In this document: in pieces, positions 25,260-32,903 of the stretch
How positions within the stretch are numbered: the first letter of the stretch is position 1
Layout: the number at the start of each line of letters is the position of its first letter
DNA from: Microcoleus sp. CAN_BIN18
GTDB lineage: Bacteria; Cyanobacteriota; Cyanobacteriia; Cyanobacteriales; Microcoleaceae
Length of the DNA stretch: 36,578 bases
NCBI GenBank assembly: GCA_026786085.1
Contig: JAJAYT010000446.1
Location: 1 to 36,578 of the forward strand
Direction: 5' to 3'
Position numbers and translations under genes: made by a program
Notes under the pieces: model-generated
What the model was told of the DNA's origin: nothing
Seen by the model: only the letters and a program-made list of their open reading frames with translations
Database searches by the model: none

Positions 25260-25326
25260 GTTATGATTTTCCAGATTTACTATTAAACTTAGTGAAGCCT
25301 TTTAGCACTAGCGTTTGTAACCATTT

Positions 25327-26940
25327 GTGTCTGAACCCCAGAAGCCCTCTCGTTCCCTAGCAGGGATTGCCGGCATTGTCGCAGTCGCCACTCTGATTAG
25401 CAAAGTCTTCGGATTGGTGCGCCAAATTGCGATCGCCGCAGCCTTTGGAGTCGGTGTCGCCGTCGATGCCTACAACTACGCCTACGTCATCCCCGGTTTC
25501 TTATTTATTTTGCTCGGAGGCATTAACGGGCCTTTTCACAGCGCGATCGTCAGCGTTTTATCTCGCCGCGACAAAAAAGAAGCTGCACCCTTAGTCGAGA
25601 CTATCACCACCTTAGTCGGTGGCATATTGCTGTTGGTGACGATCGCTTTAATTATTTTTGCAGATCAGGCGATCGATTTGGTAGCACCGGGATTAAATAG
25701 AACAGCAGAAGGTTTAGAAATCAAAGCAATTGCCGTCCAACAATTTCGGATTATGGCGCCGATGGCCTTACTTTCAGGCTTGATCGGCATTGGTTTCGGC
25801 ACACTCAACGCCGCCGATATGTATTGGCTTCCTTCCATCAGCCCTTTATTTTCCAGCGTTGCACTTGTCGGCGGTTTGGGAATTCTCGCCCTGCAACTCG
25901 GAGACAAAATAACTCAGCCAGAATACGCACTAATCGGCGGTTTAGTGTTAGCTTGGGGAACTTTAGCGGGAGCAGCTTTGCAGTGGTTGGTGCAACTAAT
26001 AGCGCAGTGGCGCGCCGGCTTGGGAAAATTGCGTTTGCGGTTCAATTTTAAACGCCCTGGAGTGCAAGAAGTAGTTAAGGTGATGCTTCCTGCTACCTTA
26101 TCATCGGGAATGCTGCAAATTAATGTCTATACCGACCTATTTTTCGCATCCTACATCCCTCAAGCTGCATCTGCTATGGGCTACAGCGGCTTGTTGGTAA
26201 TGACTCCTTTAGGCATTGTTTCTAATGTGATTTTAGTACCATTTTTGCCAATTTTTTCTCGCCTTGCCGAACCCAAAGACTGGCCAGAATTAAAAGATAA
26301 AATTCGTCAAGCTTTAATTTTGACTGGGATTACGATGCTACCGCTAAGTGCTTTAATGGTAACACTTGCCGGGCCGATCGTCCGCGTTGTTTACGAACGC
26401 TATGCGTTTAATCAGTCAGCATCGCAGTTTGTCACGCCCTTATTGATGGCTTACAGTATTGGAATGTTTGTGTATTTGGGCCGCGACGTTTTGGTACGGG
26501 TTTTTTACGCTTTGGGAGATGGAGAAACGCCTTTTCGGATCAGTATTATCAATATCTTTTTGAATGGTTTGTTTGATTATTTATTAGTTGGAGCTTTCGG
26601 CGCACCCGGATTAGTTTTGTCTACGGTGGGAGTGAATGTTATTTCGATGATTATGTTTTTGTACTTATTAGATAAAAAGCTGGGTGGCTTGCCTTGGGGG
26701 GAATGGAGTTTGCCATTTTTGGGGTTAGCTTGTGGAAGTTCTCTCACTGCTTTCGTGTCCTTGGCTACTCTGCGAGGGTGTCAAAGATTTTTGGGTACTG
26801 AAGGTTTGGTAATTCAATTAGTGCAGTTGGGTGTGGCAAGTTTCGCGGGGTTGGCAGTTTTTGCCATTTTTGTGAATCAGATGAAGTTGCCGGAAGTTGA
26901 GATGTTTGTCGATCGCATTCGAGGACGTTTTGGCAAATAA
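25327..26940 (+). CDS. murJ: Lipid II flippase MurJ (MviN)
   Basis: 537-residue multi-pass inner-membrane protein of the MOP exporter superfamily that flips the peptidoglycan precursor lipid II. Marks: the N-terminal VATLISKVFGLVRQIAIAAAFG, AYNYAYVIPGFLFILLGG, ISPLFSSVALVGGL and the later YSIGMFVYLGRDVLVRVFYA. About 14 hydrophobic segments are expected from the pattern. The start codon is GTG (25327), giving MSEPQKPSRS. It is divergent from the DUF3095 gene. A short 7-bp hairpin (26973-26999) follows the stop. Confidence 0.93.
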   Translation: MSEPQKPSRSLAGIAGIVAVATLISKVFGLVRQIAIAAAFGVGVAVDAYNYAYVIPGFLFILLGGINGPFHSAIVSVLSRRDKKEAAPLVETITTLVGGILLLVTIALIIFADQAIDLVAPGLNRTAEGLEIKAIAVQQFRIMAPMALLSGLIGIGFGTLNAADMYWLPSISPLFSSVALVGGLGILALQLGDKITQPEYALIGGLVLAWGTLAGAALQWLVQLIAQWRAGLGKLRLRFNFKRPGVQEVVKVMLPATLSSGMLQINVYTDLFFASYIPQAASAMGYSGLLVMTPLGIVSNVILVPFLPIFSRLAEPKDWPELKDKIRQALILTGITMLPLSALMVTLAGPIVRVVYERYAFNQSASQFVTPLLMAYSIGMFVYLGRDVLVRVFYALGDGETPFRISIINIFLNGLFDYLLVGAFGAPGLVLSTVGVNVISMIMFLYLLDKKLGGLPWGEWSLPFLGLACGSSLTAFVSLATLRGCQRFLGTEGLVIQLVQLGVASFAGLAVFAIFVNQMKLPEVEMFVDRIRGRFGK

Positions 26941-26972
26941 ATGGGAAGAGTTAAAAAAAGACTTTTAGTTAA

Positions 26973-26999
26973 GAAGTCTCGATAGACAGACAAGACTTC
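26973..26999 (+). terminator. Weak hairpin after murJ
   Basis: 7-base inverted repeat GAAGTCT / AGACTTC with a 13-base loop in the 81-base interval between the convergent murJ and dioxygenase-like genes. No T-run on either side; weak support. Confidence 0.3.
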
Positions 27000-27021
27000 A
27001 CGATTTGCCGGGTTTACAAAG

Positions 27022-28008
27022 CTAGTAACCTAACATCTCATGAATGTTGCCGTAGTCGTTAATAGCGTACTCTATTTGCAGCATCAAGCGCGGTTTCGCA
27101 GTTGGCTCCGTTCCCTTGTGGAAACAAAGGGGATTTTCTACAAAGCCAAAACCAGCTTTGCCACAGACATCTACCACATTTTGAACACCGTAATATTCAA
27201 GAATCTTTTCGTCATTGATGCTAGCACAGCGCGTGCCCATAAATTGGTGCTTCAACTTTTTGCCATTGTGCGTTCCTCGAATGTAAGCGTGTGGCCCGCT
27301 GGACATATCGACATCGGTTAGGTAGAAGAAAATTTTAATGAACCGATAGTCGTCTAAGTCGTAGTGAAATACTTGGGCGGCTTCGCGCTGCTGAACGACA
27401 TTTCCTGCAACGGGAAAACTCCAAGATATTTCGCTTCCCATGTGTACTGCTTCGGCACCTAAAAATTTAGCTGCAATAGCCAATATGCCGGGGTCTTTTT
27501 CCAGTTTTTTGACAGTTGAAGACTTTTCTATGTTGCTCATATAGCTGCAAACCCGGGTGTTTTCAGGTAAGTCTACACCGACTTTTTCGGTTCCTTTGCA
27601 GGGCCAGGGACGATTCAAATCTCTGTTAATGTAGCCAACGGTAGAATTGGCAAAAGTCAAAAGTTCTTGAACTACATCTTGAGGTAGCTGGAGACCTTGA
27701 TAGCAACTGTCTGTTTCGATAGTTGCTGCGATCGCATTTACATCCAAATTTCCCAAAACTGAAGCTTTTGCTCGGCTAATTTCACGAGGTTTCGTTGAAC
27801 GGTTGAACAACATCGCTACCCAATCTCGTACTATCTCGAAACGAGCCAACTTTCGCATCAAAAACACTCGGGGCTCTTGAGTCAGACCTTGATAGCTTTT
27901 CAGGCAATAGTTGGCGAGCTTATACCAAATTTTTGCTGGATATTGAATCAGGGTTGTATTCATTGGTTGCAGTGTATTGTTTACAACATTTGTTCTTGTA
28001 GCTTGCAC
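27022..28008 (-). CDS. Fe(II)/2-oxoglutarate dioxygenase-like protein (phytanoyl-CoA hydroxylase type)
   Basis: 328 residues. The C-terminal half shows the facial triad and co-substrate residues expected for phytanoyl-CoA-dioxygenase-like proteins: H215 and D217 in FHYDLDD, distal H297 in CFHKGTEP and R307 in KPRLMLQIEY. The first 90 residues (KIWYKLANYCLKSYQGLTQE) are helical and basic and not part of the catalytic fold. The substrate is unknown; neighbours give no pathway clue, since it stands alone between murJ and a 369-base gap. The residues needed for activity appear intact. Start is the ATG at 28008; a second Met at residue 16 is possible. Confidence 0.78.
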   Translation of the reverse strand: MQATRTNVVNNTLQPMNTTLIQYPAKIWYKLANYCLKSYQGLTQEPRVFLMRKLARFEIVRDWVAMLFNRSTKPREISRAKASVLGNLDVNAIAATIETDSCYQGLQLPQDVVQELLTFANSTVGYINRDLNRPWPCKGTEKVGVDLPENTRVCSYMSNIEKSSTVKKLEKDPGILAIAAKFLGAEAVHMGSEISWSFPVAGNVVQQREAAQVFHYDLDDYRFIKIFFYLTDVDMSSGPHAYIRGTHNGKKLKHQFMGTRCASINDEKILEYYGVQNVVDVCGKAGFGFVENPLCFHKGTEPTAKPRLMLQIEYAINDYGNIHEMLGY

Positions 28009-28377
28009 CTTTTACGGTTGAAGGTTTTCTTGTTTGCAAGAACATTAATACAAATCTGAAGCTTTACAAACGCTCTTACCTTAACATAATTATTTTGCTT
28101 GTCAATCCCAATCTCTTCTGTTAAATAACTGTTTATTTTGCTTTGTTCGTAAAAATAAATGGGTTCAGTCGAGTATAGTTACAGATGATTGTTTGCTGCT
28201 ATTACTAGCTAATGTAAACAGAGTTCGATGTGTTGCTTTTATTTTAAGAATGTCAAAATTGGCGATCGTAATTTATTCGACATCGATCGCAAAATCTCAA
28301 GAAATTGTCAAAAAATACTAAAAAAGGTAAGGCGGACATTGCCCACCTTACCTACACACATTCAGCGCCAATTATGT
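28009..28377. other. Intergenic gap of 369 bases
   Basis: AT-rich, with no supported gene. It contains a small hairpin TTCTTG/CAAGAA near the start of the dioxygenase-like gene and a palindromic element at 28326. It presumably carries the promoter of the dioxygenase-like gene and the 3' end of the DUF3181 transcript. Confidence 0.5.
28326..28352. repeat. Palindromic hairpin GGTAAGGCGG / CCCACCTTACC downstream of DUF3181
   Basis: 7 perfect outer base pairs plus further inner pairs, starting 25 bases beyond the DUF3181 stop on the minus strand. Probably a terminator-like member of the GGCGGAC-type palindromes. Confidence 0.5.
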
Positions 28378-28680
28378 TTACATTTTGCGCTGAAATTCCT
28401 CAAGCACATCCATCAAATGAACCAGAGACTGCATCGGAATCAAATCTGCTAGGGGGACTTCTCGCTTGCCGCCGCCCAACTTAACTGGAATTCCTTGCAA
28501 AACTTGTCCGACTTTATCGTCATCTAAATTGCCCTTTTCCAGCATTGAATAAAGTTGTTCAGCAACAACGGTATGCAGGTGGGCGTCACGGAGATACAGA
28601 TGCCACTTGGCAATATCAATGTAGACATTTTCGCCGATTTCAGCGGCTAAGGATTCGATCGCCAGCGTAGTATTAGGCAT
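28378..28680 (-). CDS. DUF3181 family cyanobacterial protein
   Basis: 100 residues from the ATG at 28680 (MPNTTLAIESLAAEIGENVY), which is the N-terminus I know for this cyanobacteria-specific family. The 36 extra residues in the ORF track (MRSPIIRPSP...) come from upstream DNA overlapping the neighbour gene in another frame. The sequence is soluble and mostly helical (IAKWHLYLRDAHLHTVVAEQ; LADLIPMQSLVHLMDVLEEF). Function unknown. The gene begins 64 bases after the 2TM gene on the same strand and may share its transcript. Confidence 0.85.
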   Translation of the reverse strand: MPNTTLAIESLAAEIGENVYIDIAKWHLYLRDAHLHTVVAEQLYSMLEKGNLDDDKVGQVLQGIPVKLGGGKREVPLADLIPMQSLVHLMDVLEEFQRKM

Positions 28681-28744
28681 ATAAAAAAAGCAGAACGTTG
28701 TTTGTGATCTGTCAAAAGAGTTAACAAATCGCCGACAACTGCCT

Positions 28745-29002
28745 TCAGCCAGAATCTTTGGTGAGGGGCGAATAATCGGCGATCGCAAAAATGAAAATCG
28801 CGTGGGCCAAAACTACTAGAGCCCATACACCCGTTACCGAAACTGCCCAAGGCCAATCAGCCTTTTGCAAATTTTGAACAAACCACAAACCAGAATTTGT
28901 AGCAGAAAAAAGACCGACGTGGATGGCAAAATTCATCCGGTCATCTAAGCGGCGGTACTCTGGATCGTTGCGATCGGGTTTGCGGGGCCAACGAGGAGGC
29001 AT
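28745..29002 (-). CDS. Small 2TM membrane protein
   Basis: 85 residues with a charged, Arg/Pro-rich N-terminus (PPRWPRKPDRNDPEYRRLDD) and two hydrophobic segments (about 25-45, FAIHVGLFSATNSGLWFV; about 52-75, VSVTGVWALVVLAHAIFIF). This matches the common cyanobacterial '2TM domain' proteins. Function unknown. Located between moaC and the DUF3181 gene on the same strand; membrane insertion is likely with a short luminal or periplasmic loop. Confidence 0.8.
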   Translation of the reverse strand: MPPRWPRKPDRNDPEYRRLDDRMNFAIHVGLFSATNSGLWFVQNLQKADWPWAVSVTGVWALVVLAHAIFIFAIADYSPLTKDSG

Positions 29003-29090
29003 AGTTTTTCACTTGATGTTAGTAGTTCTGTGCCTATTTTAATCATAAGTGCTGCTTTTTGAATGCTGCATCCCTCTCTAGACAGGAAAT

Positions 29091-29612
29091 TTATTCCTCT
29101 AAATTTTGATAATCCCCTGATTTGCCGCCGCTTTTACTCACGAGTCGAATCGATTCAATGGCGATCGACTTGGACAAAGCCTTCGCCATATCATACAGAG
29201 TCAGGGCCGCGATCGAAACCGCCGTCAGCGCCTCCATTTCCACCCCAGTTTCCCCCTTAATTTTCACCGTCGCTCGAATTTGATACCCCGGCAACTCGGC
29301 GTCAGGAATCACCTGCACTTCCACGCTACTGATGGGCAGAGGGTGACACAGCGGAATCAAATTCGCCGTCTGCTTCGCCGCCATAATTCCAGCCAGCCTC
29401 GCAGTGCCCAACACATCGCCCTTGGGCGCATTCCCCGCTTCAATCGCCGCAAAAGTCTCCGGCAACATCCGCACCCTGGCAGCAGCCACAGCTTGCCGCA
29501 CCGTTGCCACCTTCGCCGAAATGTCTACCATTTGGGCTTCCCCGCTGTTGTCGAGATGAGTTAGTTGCGCGCGATCGGGCAATTTAGAAAAAGTTGGCGA
29601 AATGTCTTGCAT
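29091..29612 (-). CDS. moaC: Cyclic pyranopterin monophosphate synthase MoaC
   Basis: 173 residues. Converts the MoaA product into cyclic pyranopterin monophosphate in molybdenum cofactor synthesis. Family marks are the N-terminal [40 protein letters not shown] and [27 protein letters not shown] (split around the conserved Glu-Met-Glu and Asp-Met). Length is normal. The first 27 residues ([20 protein letters not shown]) are within usual N-terminal variation. No other moa genes are in the window. Divergent from the tRNA gene, 78 bases away. Confidence 0.95.
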   Translation of the reverse strand: MQDISPTFSKLPDRAQLTHLDNSGEAQMVDISAKVATVRQAVAAARVRMLPETFAAIEAGNAPKGDVLGTARLAGIMAAKQTANLIPLCHPLPISSVEVQVIPDAELPGYQIRATVKIKGETGVEMEALTAVSIAALTLYDMAKALSKSIAIESIRLVSKSGGKSGDYQNLEE

Positions 29613-29690
29613 TATTTTGGTAAAGGTGTTACTGTTAGTTTCTGTGAGAAAAGAAGTTAATCAATTTTAGATTAAATCTGGACTTGACAG

Positions 29691-29764
29691 GGGCTTGTAG
29701 CTTAGTTGGATAGAGTGCATGGCTACGAACCATGAGGTCGGGGGTTCGAATCCCTCCAAGCCCA
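29691..29764 (+). tRNA. tRNA-Arg (anticodon ACG)
   Basis: The full cloverleaf can be folded: acceptor GGGCTTG / CAAGCCC, D-arm GCTT/GAGT with two G-U pairs, anticodon stem CATGG / CCATG with loop CTACGAA (anticodon ACG, reads CGN through inosine), T-arm GGGGG TTCGAAT CCCTC, discriminator A. CCA is not encoded (ATT follows). The overlapping minus-strand ORF (GGIRTPDL) is the well-known spurious translation of a tRNA. Confidence 0.97.
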
Positions 29765-29776
29765 TTATCAAAAGCG

Positions 29777-29806
29777 ACGCATCCTACAAAATTTTGTAGG
29801 GTGCGT
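29777..29806 (+). terminator. Hairpin downstream of tRNA-Arg
   Basis: 15-base arms ACGCATCCTACAAAA / TTTTGTAGGGTGCGT with one mismatch (a G-U type position), directly abutting, starting 12 bases after the tRNA and followed by a T/G-rich stretch. Core related to the leuC hairpin. Confidence 0.65.
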
Positions 29807-29982
29807 TGTTGTTTGAAATTGCGAAGTGCGATCGACAATAGACCAATACTTTTCAGTTAGAATTGTCCGAAGAGAGGAACGAAGCAATCGCAGAGTCTGT
29901 TTTTCACATCGCTTTTACTCTCTTGGCGGTCTGATCTGATCTAAACTGTATCGGACAATAGACAAGATTGCAAAAATAGCCA

Positions 29983-30041
29983 GGACGGGCAAGATGCCCG
30001 TCCCACAAGAAACAGGATTTTTGTGAGATGGGCATCTTGCC
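29983..30041. repeat. GGACGGGCAAGATGCCCGTCC palindrome inside a larger hairpin, downstream of the MFS gene
   Basis: An inner 21-base palindrome (29983-30003) is the same family as 23156. A larger stem pairs 29988-30008 with 30021-30041 with two mismatches. It ends 15 bases from the MFS stop codon, so on the minus strand it may act as that gene's terminator. Confidence 0.75.
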
Positions 30042-30056
30042 TGTTTTCTTACCAAA

Positions 30057-31301
30057 TCACCGATTCAAAGCATAAACATCTTTGCCTCGCCCGATCGCAA
30101 ATTTCATCGAATGAGACAAATCCTTGCTACACAGAGTAACAAAAATCAGTAAAGCCAAAGCAGCCAGAACAGCAGCCAAACCAAACATATTTCTGTAGCC
30201 GACTTGTTCAGCAACAAAGCCCAAAGTTGGGCCAGCCAGCGCAATTCCCAAATCAAATCCGCCAATACAAAGCGAAAACAATCGACCCCTTTCGAGAGGT
30301 TCGCACCTATCCGACATCAGCGTTACCATCATCGGCAAAACAGTACCACCGGCAGTACCTTCAACCAAAGCTGCGACTAAAAAAGCACCGCTGCTGTTAG
30401 CAAAATACAACAATAACATAGACACGGCATAACAGATTAAGCCACCAGAAATAAACAAGCCGCGGCCGTATTTGTCCGAAGCCCGTCCCGTGACTAAGCG
30501 CATACTAAAACTGGCGATTGCCGCTGTAGAATAAAATAATCCCGGATTCAAATCAACCTTGGTTTCTTGGATAAACAAAGGCATAAAAGTGCTCAAAGTT
30601 CCGAATATCAAACCAACCAGCAATAACACTAAAGCCGGAATCCGCACTCTAGGATTCCACAGCATTTCCCAGTATTTTTGATTATTTTTGTCTTCAGATA
30701 GCGAGTCAGACTCTGTTAAATCGACAAAATTTGGTTCGGCAATTTTGCAGGTAAAAAATACAGCCATTGCTGCGAAAGCCGCCGACATTGCAAACAAAGG
30801 AGTATAACCAAACCAAGCTTGCACAAATCCGCCCATAGCCGGGCCAAATGCCAAACCGGTAGGAGCTACCAAACTCATGTAACCGATTAATTCACCCCGC
30901 TTTTGGGGCGGAGAAAAATCTGTTACTAAAGCGCTGTAAGCGGTGGTAAAAGCGGCGATGCTAATGCCGTGAAAAGCACGAAGCACTAACAGTAAAGGGA
31001 CAGATGTAGCGAAAATGTAACCTAGAGGGGCGATCGCAGCTACTGACACTCCTATCAGTAAAACTTGTTTTCGCCCCGTGCGATCGGCTATTTTACCCAA
31101 CCGCGGCCTCGACAGCAAAAGCCCGATCGCAAATGCACCCATCACAAAGCCAATTTGCTGTTTTGTACCGCCCACAAATTGAACGTACAACGGCACAGTT
31201 GGCAGTAGTGAAGCCAAACTCGACCAGAATAGCAAGCCTGCGGTGAATAAAGTCAGCAAGCTGCGTTTGTGTTGAGGTTCGATGTCCCTAAAAATATTCA
31301 A
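30057..31301 (-). CDS. Major facilitator superfamily transporter
   Basis: 414 residues, with about 12 hydrophobic segments in two halves. The conserved MFS loop 2-3 motif is present as GKIADRTGRKQVLLIG (with an unusual SRPRLGKIADR lead), and its half-repeat as SDKYGRGLFISGG. The pattern fits the drug/metabolite efflux group (MFS-1), but the substrate cannot be inferred. Single gene; a repeat-type hairpin follows its stop, and heptamer repeats lie upstream between it and the glycosyltransferase gene. Confidence 0.9.
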   Translation of the reverse strand: MNIFRDIEPQHKRSLLTLFTAGLLFWSSLASLLPTVPLYVQFVGGTKQQIGFVMGAFAIGLLLSRPRLGKIADRTGRKQVLLIGVSVAAIAPLGYIFATSVPLLLVLRAFHGISIAAFTTAYSALVTDFSPPQKRGELIGYMSLVAPTGLAFGPAMGGFVQAWFGYTPLFAMSAAFAAMAVFFTCKIAEPNFVDLTESDSLSEDKNNQKYWEMLWNPRVRIPALVLLLVGLIFGTLSTFMPLFIQETKVDLNPGLFYSTAAIASFSMRLVTGRASDKYGRGLFISGGLICYAVSMLLLYFANSSGAFLVAALVEGTAGGTVLPMMVTLMSDRCEPLERGRLFSLCIGGFDLGIALAGPTLGFVAEQVGYRNMFGLAAVLAALALLIFVTLCSKDLSHSMKFAIGRGKDVYALNR

Positions 31302-31433
31302 GATGCCAATTCCCTTTAAAACCTTCCGAGTCCACTCAAGCTAACGTCGAGTGTATCTATATCATTGTGTTACAATTCCTTAATATTTGCCACTTAAAAA
31401 GTTGATATTCGACTCACAGTCAACCGCGAACAG

Positions 31434-31454
31434 TCAACTGTCAACTGTCAACTG
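31434..31454. repeat. Heptanucleotide tandem repeat (TCAACTG)x3
   Basis: Three perfect TCAACTG units immediately beyond the glycosyltransferase stop codon (6 bases away). Same heptamer as at 5368 and 35925. Confidence 0.88.
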
Positions 31455-31460
31455 TCAGTC

Positions 31461-32648
31461 TCACCAATCAACCTCAGCCCTTTCCTCCACCACCCGCTGA
31501 TAAACCCACTCCGTTTCCATCGCCAACTTCGGCCAACTAAATCGGCGTTCCAAATCTTCATAAGCATTGTCAACCAACCACCGCCCGTAACCCGGATTTT
31601 TCAAAACTTCCAAAATCCCCCAAGCCAAAGAATCCCGATTATTTGCCTGAGTAACAACACCTGTTTTAGTGTGCTGTACCACTTCGGCAAGTCCGCCCGC
31701 ATCCGAAACTACCACCGGCACTCTTGCAGCAAAACTTTCTAAAGCTACAATGCCAAAAGGTTCGTAAAGACTGGGGAAAACTGCGCAGTCAGCAACCGTC
31801 TGAAATTTGTCGAGATGTTCCTCAAACATGAAGCCAGTAAAATAACACTTATGCCAAATTCCTAAATTCCAAGCCAAAAGTTTGAGATGATCTGTATTAC
31901 CGCCACCAACAATTACTATTTTGGCTTTCCCCCCCATTTCCCAAATAACTTTAGGTGCAGCATTCAGAAATACAGCAATGCCTTTTTCATAGCTAATTCT
32001 GCCTACATAATAAACTATTTTTTCGTCATCTGCTGCAAACTGGCGGCGAAAACCCATCGCATCAAATTCGTTTCTGCGGGGCTTTTTTTCCGACCTAATT
32101 CCGTTGTGAATTACCTCTATTTTGTTCCAGGGAGTCGATAGTACCCGTTCGGCTTCCCGCCGCATATAATCGCTGCACACAATTACCCGCCAAGCGTTGT
32201 AAGCGAGGTCGTTTTCCTTGGCGTTAATGTAGCGCTGTCCCTCATTGTGGAGGCCGTTGAAGCGCCCGTATTCGGTGGCGTGGATGGTGGCAATTAGCGG
32301 TACTTTAAAGGTATGCTTGAGGGCGATCGCCGCATCTCCCACTAACCAATCGTGAGCGTGGATGAGATCGAAGGGGCCTTCCTCCAGCATCAGTTTGCCA
32401 CCTTGGTGTCCCATGCTTTGGTTGAGGTTCGCCACCCAGTGAAAAAAGTCCCTGGCGTGTCCCACCACCACCCGATGCACGTGTATTCCTTCCACCACTT
32501 CGTACATCGGCGCGTGGCCGAACTCTACTGTAATTAAATGAATCGAGTGGCCCAGCTTCACTAATTCTGGATACAGTTCCGATACGTGGCGGGCGATACC
32601 GCCTACTATTCTGGGAGGAAACTCCCACGCCAATACCAAAATTTTCAT
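31461..32648 (-). CDS. Glycosyltransferase family 4 protein
   Basis: 395 residues, GT-B fold. The N-terminal domain starts KILVLAWEFPPRIVGGIARHVSEL, the acceptor side; the C-terminal domain has the GT4 nucleotide-sugar motif PSLYEPFGIVALESFA (E-x7-E) and VVSDAGGLAEVV. The N-terminal signature is like glycogen-synthase-related GT4 enzymes, but this is shorter than GlgA and more like general retaining GT4 enzymes that act on glycans, lipids or compatible solutes. Substrate unknown. Upstream on the same strand lies the DUF2079 membrane protein, with a 255-base repeat-bearing gap. Confidence 0.9.
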   Translation of the reverse strand: MKILVLAWEFPPRIVGGIARHVSELYPELVKLGHSIHLITVEFGHAPMYEVVEGIHVHRVVVGHARDFFHWVANLNQSMGHQGGKLMLEEGPFDLIHAHDWLVGDAAIALKHTFKVPLIATIHATEYGRFNGLHNEGQRYINAKENDLAYNAWRVIVCSDYMRREAERVLSTPWNKIEVIHNGIRSEKKPRRNEFDAMGFRRQFAADDEKIVYYVGRISYEKGIAVFLNAAPKVIWEMGGKAKIVIVGGGNTDHLKLLAWNLGIWHKCYFTGFMFEEHLDKFQTVADCAVFPSLYEPFGIVALESFAARVPVVVSDAGGLAEVVQHTKTGVVTQANNRDSLAWGILEVLKNPGYGRWLVDNAYEDLERRFSWPKLAMETEWVYQRVVEERAEVDW

Positions 32649-32789
32649 TTTTCTCCCCTCCTAAGAATTTATATATCTTTATGTGTATTGTTGACTACTT
32701 TATTGTATAATGCACAGCCTAAAATGTTGATCGATCGCAAATTTATGCCCGAGGGCTGACACTTGGCTGCGACAAGGACGGAAATTTAT

Positions 32790-32857
32790 GCAGAAACCGG
32801 GTTTTGGCAGGCAATTGCTCGATCGCCCGAAGGCTGCCTCCAAAACCCGGTTTCTGC
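32790..32857. repeat. Palindromic repeat GCAGAAACCGGGTTTTGG ... CCAAAACCCGGTTTCTGC
   Basis: Perfect 18-base arms (32790-32807 and 32840-32857), extending further with a one-base indel, around a central segment with CGATCG. Same family as the tandem pair at 2098. It sits between the DUF2079 and glycosyltransferase genes. Confidence 0.88.
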
Positions 32858-32903
32858 AATAGTTGGGCTACACCGTCAGTTTCGGGCGATCGCACCTACC
32901 GAC

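Noticed and set aside
28681-28788. N-terminal extension of DUF3181 in the ORF track
   Set aside because: The known family N-terminus starts at MPNTTLAIES; the extension overlaps the 2TM gene in another frame.
29635-29838. Minus-strand 67-aa ORF with GGIRTPDLMVRSHALYPTKLQ
   Set aside because: It is the antisense translation of the tRNA-Arg gene, a well-known spurious ORF.
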